Part shown: piece by piece, positions 1-9,700 of the stretch | Numbering within the stretch: position 1 is the first letter of the stretch | How the letters are laid out: each line of letters opens with the position of its first letter | From: Biomphalaria glabrata | Lineage: Eukaryota; Mollusca; Gastropoda; Planorbidae | Assembly: GCF_947242115.1 (NCBI RefSeq) | Contig: NC_074712.1 | Location: forward strand, 15,708,666 to 15,772,665 | Direction: 5' to 3' | Length of the DNA: 64,000 nucleotides | Made by a program: the position numbers and the translations under genes | Notes under the pieces: generated by a model | Seen by the model: the letters and a program-made list of their open reading frames with translations, nothing else | The model's database searches: none | What the model was told of the DNA's origin: nothing

Positions 1-28
1 AATATTATTTTGGTTTTTATATTGGTAT

Positions 29-300
29 TTAAGAAGAAACTAAAAATAAAAGAATATTTGTAGAATAATCTAACCACCTCACATATTCCTTGATCTGTTG
101 AACCGTTTGGGTACCACACACGATCTGTCGACTTTCCTTCTCTATTCTTCTCTGTCTTTTGCCTTGAATAAAATCTATTTCAACAATAGGCTCGTCCATT
201 CTTTGATGTTGCCTTCCCATCGCCTTCTCTGGCTCTTTCTTTACCTGGCACTGTTTCCTCGAGGGAAGGTCTTTGCGAGCCATGAGGACCTAGTGATATG
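29..300 (-). mobile_element. LINE family A, 3' end of ORF (relic)
   Basis: On the minus strand this reads as the last part of a non-LTR retrotransposon reverse transcriptase ORF. It contains blocks like KAMGRQHQRMDE and SRQIVCGTQTVQQ, matching the GRQKKRWEDNIKEW and DRSSVVPQR blocks seen in the plus-strand copy at 33035-33400. The frame is interrupted and only the 3' end is present, as usual for 5'-truncated LINE copies. Its presence is firm; I do not assign a clade. Confidence 0.6.
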
Positions 301-899
301 GCCTTAAAGTTTTAGTTTACCAGTGGAGGGGCACAACATAATAATAGATTTAAAATATCAGTTAGAAGCATCGATACACATGAGACTTAACAAAGTAGGT
401 CACCTATAATCGAGATTAATACGGACAAATGTCGCAGTTTTGTAGATTGAGTGTAGCCTACTATCTTAAAAACAATAAAATAATGAAAGGTCACCACCTC
501 TGCCTAAGTTCAGCGCCTTAAATAAATGTCATACCCATATAGCTACAAAAGGTTAATAAGGATTATATTAATTTGAAGTATCGAGTGACTATATACTGAC
601 ACTCAAGGGCCTGACCTCAAAAGGAAATATAATTAAAATGTAATCCATTTGTTCTTTGACGGATCGATACCTATTGACATAGACACAGTGGCTTAGCATC
701 CAGTTGTGATGCCAATTATGAAGTAGATAGGCCTACTTTGAAATAGTGTAAACATTTATTTAGGACGACAGCGTCCTCGAAAGTCTTCATCACTAATCAT
801 TAGAACAAAATAAAAAAAAAAAAGGAGATGAAATCCCCCCCCCCCCCCCAAATGTTTAGCAAGGAAACTAAATACCATTAAAATTGCAATGCTTGTTCT
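301..899. other. Intergenic, no gene seen
   Basis: AT-rich unique-looking sequence without a convincing ORF. It holds a 15-base C tract at 835-849 just after an A-rich run. I recognise no element here. Confidence 0.6.
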
Positions 900-911
900 G
901 TTACAATGAAT

Positions 912-1194
912 AGTTAAGTAGTAAAGTTCCCCTTTCAGACCTTGTGGTCTATAGGGCAGATGATGTAAAGGTCATCTGTTTCAATGGTCTATGGTTAATG
1001 AGGGTGTCATGTGACCAGCACAAAGACCAACCACCTTTACTTTTCCCCAACTAATGTCAGGTACCCATTAGAGCTCGGTGGACTCAGAGACGCCCTAAGA
1101 TCACGAAATTATAAATTCCAGTCTTCACCAGGATTTGAACCCCTGATCCCGGTTCGGAAGCCAAGCGCTTTACCGCTCAGCCACCGCGCCTCCG
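912..1194 (-). mobile_element. tRNA-derived SINE (family A), full length, with TSD
   Basis: Read on the minus strand it begins with a tRNA-like head: A box GTGGCTGAGCGG and B box GGTTCAAATCC. A body follows that recurs at 15303, 20605, 21386, 63140 and 63829, ending in GAAAGGGGAACTTTAC. The element is flanked by a 12-bp direct repeat GTTACAATGAAT at 900-911 and 1195-1206, the target-site duplication of a retroposed copy. SINEs of this kind are transcribed by RNA polymerase III and mobilised by a partner LINE (family knowledge). The short ORF on the plus strand across it is a chance frame. Confidence 0.85.
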
Positions 1195-1261
1195 TTACAA
1201 TGAATGGCGAATCCAAATTGGGGAGCAGGTTTATAACAAAGATCTAGAGGATAGAAAGATG

Positions 1262-1340
1262 TCTATCTCTGGCCAATGCTTAGCATTTGATTCATAGTTT
1301 TTAAATAAAGTTAACACCAATATATTTTTACAAAAACATG
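1262..1340. repeat. Direct repeat, left copy (partner 4712-4785)
   Basis: About 75 bp starting CCAATGCTTAG.ATTTGATTCATAG recurs at 4712-4785 with scattered differences. The two copies flank the MITE plus hAT composite. They could be an old duplication or two copies of a dispersed repeat. Confidence 0.55.
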
Positions 1341-1459
1341 AACATGGAATGGTGTGCCTGTGCATTAGCTGCGGTCGAAACGACGTGGTCCACACAGCAG
1401 TTCCCCCCTCTCCACACAGCTGATCTATTCAAAGTTATATATATATATATATATATTTG

Positions 1460-1663
1460 CAGGGTTTTTTAGTGACGGTACGCACCGGTACGGCGTACCG
1501 GCACCTTTTTGAATGTGGAAAAAAAATACTTTTCTTGTATTTTAACGTATATTATCAATTTATTAGTAGTTAAAGGTTAGGCAATCTATCACTGAGTACC
1601 GGCACCTAATCATTGGCACAAATTTTTTTTTTACAAAAAAAAAAAAACACAAAAAAAACACTG
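1460..1663. mobile_element. hAT-like MITE, copy 1
   Basis: Short element with a GTGACGGTACG block near the left end, two copies of a GTACCGGCACC block and ends resembling CAGTGTTTTTT inverted repeats. A second copy lies at 39244-39409. The flanks TATATTTG (1452-1459) and CATATATG (found after the hAT insertion, 4693-4700 by continuity) match at 6 of 8 positions, as expected of an old 8-bp duplication. The hAT transposon at 1667 entered at this element's right edge. It has no coding capacity. Confidence 0.6.
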
Positions 1664-2315
1664 CATCAGTGGCGTAGCTACCAATGTGCGGGTGGTGCGG
1701 GCCGCACGGGTCACCAAGTGGAGAGGGGCACCAAAATTCCCCCAGTGTGTATTAATTTCCTATTTCCGTGAGCTTTTCAGTAAAAACGACTAATTGTATG
1801 GACACGAACAAACTTAAACTACTGTATTTTAAACAAGAACTAACGATTTATAAACTAGTCATGTCGCTATTTTATTTCATCTCCTTGACTATTTCTTCCA
1901 TACAATGTAAGCTATAGAACAGTTTGAATCTAATTTACTAGATTTATTTCGGACACACGGTACATGTTGTTACTACACTGATCAATGCTCTGTAATATAA
2001 AGAAGAAGAAGATAGGCCAACCTTTTTTTACTTCATTCTTTAGTCCATTGGTTTAATCTAGATATTAAGTTTACAAATATATTTCTAAACTCTAGCTCTA
2101 AATAATTGTCTTAGTTTATTCATTTCCTTATGATTCTTTATAGCTTAATTTTGGAAATAATTCTATTATGTCAATATTTTTAAATAAGCTAACCTTTGTT
2201 TTCTACTATGTTTTTTTTTAACTAACTAATTTATTGTAATACTGTAACGTAAACAAAATGATGAACAATGCTCAAGACTGACTAGTCTGGCTGGCGCCTC
2301 AAAACCCTTTTTAAG

Positions 2316-3312
2316 CTCAGACGGAGAAATCGGCATCTCTGGTTCTGTCCGGTCTGGGTAGACTATAAGGGCTCCATACCCATCTATCGGGGTCCCTTAT
2401 TACCGACCCATCGGTATAACAGAAAATGGCATCTGATGGGTAGGACTTTAGTGTAGCTGATGCCAAGTTTTGGAGTATGGCAGGTGTTAATCGCCTCTTG
2501 GTGGCTCCCTCTTGCCCTATAAGGGACATGCTTATTTGTGGGGCCGACTTCTCCTCCACGGAGGGCAAGTACTAATTCTTCTAATTGGGATTCTGTCAGT
2601 GGAGAGCCCAGCTGTTTTTGACAAACTGGCAGCAATGTGGAGGAACGATCGCATTTTAATATTTTAATCTGATATTGAGGTGGGTAGCCTAGAGTCGCCC
2701 CTTTTATAGCGCTCATAGGCTGTAAGTACCGCCCTCTCCCTCCTTAAATGTAAAGGGGCCACGTTTGTTAAGATTTCAGCAGCGTTTGTTGGGCTTGTCC
2801 GAAAGGTGCCACAAATGAACCTTAGTGCCTGTGATTGTACTCGGTCGAGTGATTCGAGGGCAGTTTTACTAGCGTATACTTGAGCTGTACTCAATTTGTG
2901 ATCTGACTGCCCCTAAGTACAATGTGCGTAGAATGTAAGCTTTGGCACCCCACTTTGTGCTGGCCAGCTTTCTTAGTAACACTAACTTCTTCGAGGCTTT
3001 TCTTTCAACTTCCTGGACGTGCCGGAACATTGATAACTTTCTATCCAGGGTTACCCCTAGATATTTTGGCGTGTTTTCACGTTGGAGTCGCAGCCCACCG
3101 AGTTGAAGCTCGAATGGAGCTTTAAGAATGTCGATCCCTAGGCTGAACAGGGACCAGGTCGTTTTGGCAACGTTTATCTGAATCTGTCATTTGTCGCAAT
3201 ACGAGGAGATGGTTTGGAGGTCTGCTTGTAATACCGCCTGGTCGGCTTTCTTGCCGGTTGACCAGAAGACAATGTCATCCGCATAAAGCAGTTTCTTTGA
3301 CCGCAGTGAGGT
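2316..3312 (-). mobile_element. LINE fragment (RT C-terminal half plus RNase H start)
   Basis: Minus-strand translation gives the reverse transcriptase catalytic box LLYADDIVFW (YADD at 3274-3285). It continues through a region with LGVTLDRKLSMFRHV and VQSQALRFICGTFRTSP, and into an RNase H start with YTDGSV near 2400. RT followed by an RNase H with YTDGS places it in the I-group of non-LTR retrotransposons (I, Ingi, R1 and relatives); I cannot say which clade. The 5' part is missing. The frame has an in-frame TGA at 3187-3189 and shifts near 2700 and 2560. It lies wholly inside the hAT element and is presumably a later insertion, but I see no target duplication. Confidence 0.8.
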
Positions 3313-3599
3313 GCGTTTCTTAAATTTCTTAAGTTTAAAGAATCATCGAGACAATTTCAAGTCACATCATTGCCAGAGTCCACCGACTATAGGCGAGTTG
3401 TTAATGTGTATGAATTAACTGAACAATTAAAAGCAAGAAAGCAAGATGAGACGGTTATCATTCAATCCAGAAAAAAATGATGAGGCCGACATCGTGAAAA
3501 GAAGAATATACTTCTATACCGCAGGTTCTAGAGACTAAAGGACAGCACACAAGCATGTCCTCAAAAAATCATACTGAAGAAGCTGAACCATCAGACAGT

Positions 3600-4553
3600 G
3601 TAAACAATACAGAAAGCAGGATAATAAACTCTAGTCTGAACGACATTGGCCTGATGTCATCACAGATAATATTCGCATACACTTGTCACTCAAGGATCTG
3701 AAAAAGTTCAGCGTATGGACAGTCAATTCAGAGAGGCGTATAGACATCAAGAGTCAGCAAAAGGAAAGGCTAGAAAGCTTTCAAATGCTTGTTTTTTTCG
3801 GCAAATGTCAAACGGCGAGAAAGTTCTTAGAAAGTGGATGTGTTATTCACCAAAAAAAAAAAAAAAGAATCCTTATTTTGCTTCCCCTGCACACTCTTCT
3901 CAACAAGATCAAGTACCAAATCTTCAATAAAATCCAAAGATGGATTCAATGAGAGGTGGAGGTTATCCCCGAAAATAGAAAAACATGAGATCAACAGAGC
4001 TCACATTCAGTGATAGCTTGCTTGGAGGGAACTTGAAGTTTGCCTGAGAGTAGGGAACAATATTGACAACAAGGCCCAAGATTTGACTATACAAGAGACG
4101 AAAACTTGGAGAGTTAGTAAAATTACTATCAAAGTACGATCCACTCTTGAGGGAGCATGTGCTTCGAACTAAGCTTTGTTCCAGACCGAATACATCCATG
4201 TCTCCACAAATACAAAATGAATTTATTACAATATTGGGGGATCACGGTAAAAAACAAATCATACAGCAAGTAAAACAAGCCAAATATTTCTCTATTATTT
4301 TTGACAGTACATCTGACATCTCAAAGCTGGATTAAATTTCCAAAATTTTACGGTATGTTGTCATGGAGAATGACGGGGTGCAGGTTCGTGAGTCTTTTGT
4401 TGACTTCATCGACACAAAGGACACGCATGCTGCTGGAATCGCTGAGATGATTCTAGAGAAATTGCGTTTGGATGGCTTGGACATAATGGACTGCAGGGGT
4501 CAAGGCTATGATAATGCTGCGGTCATGAAAGAATTAACAATATTTGATTAATG
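3600..4553 (+). pseudogene. hAT transposase remnant (TTF-type finger, DUF4371 part)
   Basis: Broken plus-strand frames read, in order, PDVITDNIRIHLSLKD (about 3648-3695), a TTF-type zinc-finger stretch with NGEKVLRKWMCYSPKK (about 3810-3862), PQIQNEFITILGDHGKK (about 4204-4254) with AKYFSIIFDSTSDIS, and GLDIMDCRGQGYDNAAVMK (about 4474-4530). This order is that of ZMYM1-like hAT transposases. At least three frame changes separate the pieces and the C-terminal dimerisation region is missing. This is the coding relic of the transposon at 1667-4688, not a host gene. Confidence 0.8.
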
Positions 4554-4711
4554 AATGCATATTATTTTGAAAAAAAAAGTAAGGTTTTGCAATGTTATTA
4601 ATTAGTTAGTTTTTTTTTTATTTTGGGGGGGGGGGGGCATCAAGATGAGGTACCGCACCAGGCATCATATACTCTAGCTACGCCACTGCACTGCATATAT
4701 GTATATGGAAA

Positions 4712-4785
4712 TCTGACCAATGCTTAGTATTTGATTCATAGTTCTTAAGGAAATTTAACACCATTATATTTATACAAAAACCCCT
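4712..4785. repeat. Direct repeat, right copy (partner 1262-1340)
   Basis: Matches the left copy over about 75 bp with roughly one difference per eight bases by eye. It starts shortly after the hAT target duplication. Confidence 0.55.
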
Positions 4786-5699
4786 AACCAGTTTTTATTT
4801 GAAATTGTTATGAATATTGAAATTTGACAGGAAAGGACAGAGCCCCACAGATTCGAAACGAGATAATAGACCTGTTGGGCAATGCAGCTCTGGCAAATAT
4901 ACCGAGGTCCAATCCGCACAATTTTTTGGAGAGCACTCAAGACATGTTAAAAGTTGATCTTATTTAAAAAAAAAAAAAAAAAAAAGCTACTGCTCCAAGT
5001 AATGAATAATCCTTATTTATCCTTAAATAAACTGCGAGTAAAGGCTATGATGGCACCTCCAATATAAGTGGATAGTAGGCCCTACAATGGTCTTCGGGTA
5101 CTGCTTTCTCAAAAGAAGCCGCTTGCGCATTATGTTCTTCGTTCTAACCACGACTTAAACTTGGTCTTTAAATGATTCCGCCAGCTGTGATCAAGACGTT
5201 ACTTTGCAGATATCTGTGACTTGGTATGTGTATTTTTACTCACAGCATCTCAAAATGGGTGCGTCTTGAATCCAATAGAAAGAGCATAACTTATAGTACA
5301 CTCAAATACTTTTGCCCACAAGGTGGTCATCAAGGAATGATTCGGATATTTTAATGTAGCCTACTAAAGCTGTTAACACGAATTACTTTGTGTTTCTCAA
5401 AGGAAAAAGAACGCCAAGAAGCCACAGCACTTAGAGGAAACTTAGAATAATTCGATAACATTGTCCTGCTTATTGTCGAGTACAAAATTGTAAGCGCACT
5501 CTGTGTTTTATTTGCAATGTTGAAAAATGAAGACAAAGATCTACAAAATGTAGAAAGTTATAGAATGTTTTTTTGGGTTAATATACCCATACATTCAGAT
5601 TACTCAATTGTTCTGTCACACTATACATTTACCTTATTTGGGGGAGGGGGCCCACCAAGATATTCTTGTACCCGGGCCCACGGATACCTTTCTATGTCA
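4786..5699. other. Intergenic, no gene seen
   Basis: AT-rich DNA with an A run near 4965-4984 and a G-rich patch near 5640-5690 (GGGGGAGGGGGCCCACC) that resembles the edge of a transposable element but has no partner I can find. No supported coding region. Confidence 0.5.
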
Positions 5700-6040
5700 C
5701 CGCATAGACAAGACATGAATTAAAAAAAAAAGTATATCAGTTAATTATTGGTAACTAATTATTTTATTTAATTCCAACAAGGGAAATTAATCATTCAGCA
5801 TTAGGCTAAATTTATAGGGTTTCGTCCCCTTAGACAACTAAACACGTTATTTCTCCCACACCCATTCTCGGATCAAATTAAACTTAAAACAATTATTTAT
5901 CTTACCTAACAAAACATGAATTAATTTTAAAAATTTACCAATTAATTAATTAATTATTGGTAAGTAATTATTTTGTTAAATATTAAATAAGGGAATTAAC
6001 TTCTACATTATTGATTGATGTAGTTGTAGATTAAAGATTT
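5700..6040 (+). repeat. Dispersed repeat R1, dimer
   Basis: Two successive partial monomers of a repeat found at least eight times here. Marker blocks are CACGTTATTTCTCCCACACC, CATTCTCGGATCAA, ACATGAATTAA, TTAATTATTGGTAA and AAGGGAAATTAA...TTCTACATTATTGA. It has no coding capacity, and I see neither TIRs nor tRNA boxes. The class is unknown. Confidence 0.65.
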
Positions 6041-6623
6041 TTTATATTTCTTTATGATTAACAACGCAAAGTCAAACGTTTCTGTCACACTGAAATGTGA
6101 GTTGTATATGATATTTTATATAGTGTCTTATGATATCCATTTAGGTAGCCTACTCCTATTCTCCGGAGCCTGGGGCGAATTCCCCACCAGCAAACCACTC
6201 GATACGCCACTGGAACTATATCTTATCTTTATATTTACATCATATTTTCTTTTCTATTTTTCATGTTTCATTCCCATTGAAAGCGGCGATGCGTTGGGAG
6301 ATGGAGAGGGCAACATTAATACTGAACCCATACCCGCATACCATCCTAAGTAGATGATTTTATGTTTATGTGGACGCGGGAGTGTGCATAGACCTAAGCA
6401 TTAAGTAAGGTAATTGTTCAGTCTTCTTTTATTGCTAGATTCACCGATTCATATTACTTATTCTTTATCCTTTCTGCATTGAAAATATTGATTATTACAT
6501 GAATAGTCATGCTGTATTTTTTATTCTAGCTACTACCATCTGTTGAAACAAACACTTTCTTGAAATTAAACCAAACAAAAAGTTTACAAAGTTGGCAGCC
6601 ATCTCGTTGATTTAATTTACACT
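6041..6623 (+). promoter_or_regulatory. Upstream region of SDR gene 1, likely 5' UTR splice acceptor
   Basis: A good acceptor (GTATTTTTTATTCTAG, ending at 6529) lies about 95 bp before the ATG of gene 1. Comparable acceptors lie 64-67 bp before the ATG of genes 2 and 4. This suggests that translation starts in the second exon and that a noncoding first exon lies further upstream. No TATA box or first exon can be fixed by eye. Confidence 0.35.
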
Positions 6624-6769
6624 ATGCTTTATATATTTCTCTTGTTGGGTCTTGTCATCACCTATGTCATTGTTGATCACCTACTCAGGCGACTTCTGGT
6701 TGGTGGCTACCGAGATAAATATGTTTTAGTCACTGGTTGTGATTCTGGTTTTGGTCAAAGGCTGGTCAT
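6624..6769 (+). CDS. SDR gene 1, coding exon 1
   Basis: Starts MLYIFLLLGLVITYVIVDHL, a membrane segment, and ends in TGCDSGFGQRLV plus two bases before the donor GTAAGT. The ATG corresponds to the start in genes 2-4, which are one codon longer. Confidence 0.85.
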
Positions 6770-9700
6770 GTAAGTGTGCTTAGAATTAGACTTCTTTAAA
6801 AACGATCATTTCTTGGTAATAGCATTTTAAAATATTTAATTGAAGGTAATTAATAAGAAAAACATTAAAACATTTAATTTAAAAAAAAAGATTTACATTT
6901 TTTTAACCCGCCACTCTTGAATCCTAGTTTAATGCATAAATCTAACTAGACTTTATCAAATTCAAATAATAGGCCTATTAATCTAGACCATAGACCATAT
7001 ATAGTCTATGATCTAGACTTAGAAGACGATTGGCCTTTTACTTTTTATGCGTAATTTCCTCTCATAATAACAACAGCTCAGTAAAGCAAGAGACTTTAAA
7101 TTGGAGGGTCAGGTGTTCAAGCCCCTGATCATGCGAAACCTTTTTCAGAAATATATTTTTTAATAGCGTTTTAACAATTTGATCTACATAAAAGTTGAAA
7201 CGGAATTTATAACCTCGGTTCGATTCTAACACGATTTAAAAAACTCGATTAAAATGAATGTTGTTTAAAATCATCAGGGAGCATTTCCAATATTTTGAAA
7301 ATTAATCCGCAAAGGTAAAGAATACTTATATTGTGTGTAGGACTAATTTCTAAGGCGTAGAGTGTATGTGTGTGAAGTGGGGAAAAGTGATATTGGTCAT
7401 CGAAGTCTTTGAACAAATATATGTGTTTGGGAGGGGTAGCGTTATAAAGCGGGTCATGTCAATTAGTTGTTTAGATACCAAAATTCAAGTGTTTTGAGGT
7501 GCGGAAATTAAAAAAAAAGCGGGGTAGAAAAGTGATATAAAAGTTCAACAAGGCAGAAGTGAGAGTGCGACTGAAAGCGGGATTTTCCAACTAAACGTAA
7601 CATACTAGAATACACTGCACTGGATACATGGCAATGGTGTAGAAATGCGGGCGATTTTATTGAAAGGGAAAGAGAAGTGATACTCGAATTTACGAGCTGG
7701 TCCTATTCAATGTAATAGAAACTCGAATTTACGAGCTGGTCCTATTCAATGTACTAGATACTCGAATTTACGAGCTGGTCCTACTCAATGTAATAGATAC
7801 TCGAATTTACGAGCTGGTCCTATTCAATGTACTAGATACTCGAATTTACGAGCTGGTCCTATTCAATGTAATAGATACTCGAATTTACGAGCTGATCCTA
7901 TTCAATGTAATAGATACTCGAATTTACGAGCTGGTCCTACTCAATGTAATAGATACTCGAATTTACGAGCTGATCCTATTCAATGTACTAGATACTCGAA
8001 TTTACGAGCTGGTCCTACTCAATGTAATAGATACTCGAATTTACGAGCTGGTCCTATTCAATGTACTAGATACTCGAATTTACGAGCTGGTCCTATTCAA
8101 TGTACTAGATACTCGAATTTACGAGCTGGTCCTACTCAATGTAATAGATACTCGAATTTACGAGCTGATCCTATTCAATGTAATAGATACTCGAATTTAC
8201 GAGCTGGTCCTATTCAATGTACTAGATACTCGAATTTACGAGCTGGTCCTACTCAATGTAATAGATACTCGAATTTACGAGCTGATCCTATTCAATGTAA
8301 TAGATACTCGAATTTACGAGCTGGTCCTATTCAATGTACTAGATACTCGAATTTACGAGCTGGTCCTATTCAATGTAATAGATACTCGAATTTACGAGCT
8401 GGTCCTACTCAATGTACTAGATACTAGAATTTACGAGCTGGTCCTATTCAATGTACTAGATACTCGAATTTACGAGCTGGTCCTACTCAATGTACTAGAT
8501 ACTAGAATTTACGAGCTGGTCCTATTCAATGTAATAGATACTAGAATTTACGAGCTGGTCCTATTCAATGTAATAGATACTAGAATTTACGAGCTGGTCC
8601 TATTCAATGTAATAGATACTAGAATTTACGAGCTGGTCCTTTTCAATGTAATAGATACTCGAATTTACGAGCTGGTCCTATTCAATGTAATAGATTCTCG
8701 AATTTACGAGCTTGTCCTATTCAATGTAATAGATACTAGGATTAGCTGATCCTATTCTATGTAATAGATACTCGAATTTACGAGCTGGTCCTATTCAATG
8801 TAATAGATACTCGAATTTACAAGCTGGTCCTATCCAATGTAATAGATACTCGAATTTACGAGCTGGTCCTATTCAATGTAATAGATACTCGAATTTACGA
8901 GCTGGTCCTATTCAATGTAATAGATACTAGACTTAGCTGGCCAAAAGAAGATATGAAAACAGTGTTTAATTTTTTATCATTATATTGTTAAAAGAAAAAA
9001 TGGGCGAGGGTCCAAGGCAAGATTCATCGCCTGGGAACAAATTAACGGGAGAACCCTGTGGATAATGCTAGTATTATATATATATTATTACTACGAAAAC
9101 AAAATGTTACTCAATGTTCAATTTTGTATGACGTGGATTATTGCAGACGACTTGACAAGTTAGGCTTTAAAGTATTTGCTGGATGTCTAGCAGACGATGG
9201 AAAACACATCTTATCACAGAACTGTTCTGAAAATGTGGTGTCGTTTCTTTTGGACGTTCGGAACAATGCAAGTATCCAGTCAGCCCTGAATCTGGTCAGA
9301 CAATATTTACCTCCAAATACAGGCAAGTGTTGGCGTGTTTTACTTACTGAGGTTTAACAAGTAATATCAATTTTACAAAGCATATATCTATTCTCTCTGT
9401 CTGTCTGATAAAAAGTTTGATAACATTATTTCTCCCAAACCCATTCTCGGATCAAGTAGAAACTGCGCCTACTTGTTCATTGGTGGAGACAATATATATA
9501 TATCATGGGCGTAGCCAGGATTTTTTTTCGGGGGGGGGGGGGGGGGGTTTGGAGGGGTGGATTTTTTTCTCCCACCCCCACCCCCCCCCCCACCCGCGAA
9601 TTTTTTTTTGTATATGTATTTATATTTGTGTATGTGTGTGTACATAATCTTTATAACATTCTGACCCTTCATTCTTTCGGAAGACGTTTATTGTGCCCTA

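Larger units (their letters stand above)
1667..4688 (+). mobile_element. hAT DNA transposon with 14-bp TIRs and 8-bp TSD
   Basis: The left end CAGTGGCGTAGCTA (1667-1680) and right end TAGCTACGCCACTG (4675-4688) are perfect inverted repeats. The element is flanked by the identical 8-bp duplication CACTGCAT (1659-1666 and 4689-4696). An 8-bp TSD and a CAGTG terminus are hAT hallmarks. Inside, plus-strand frames at about 3600-4550 encode pieces of a ZMYM1/DUF4371-type hAT transposase. A minus-strand LINE fragment occupies about 2316-3312. The C-terminal dimerisation half of the transposase is absent, so this copy cannot move by itself. Its ends would still be recognisable to a related transposase. 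Confidence 0.9.

Noticed and set aside
4147-4551. Host ZMYM-like gene
   Set aside because: The pieces lie between hAT TIRs with a perfect TSD and are frame-broken, so they belong to the transposon.
7678-8935. CRISPR-like array
   Set aside because: The units are directly adjacent tandem copies without unique spacers, in a eukaryotic intron; it is a minisatellite.
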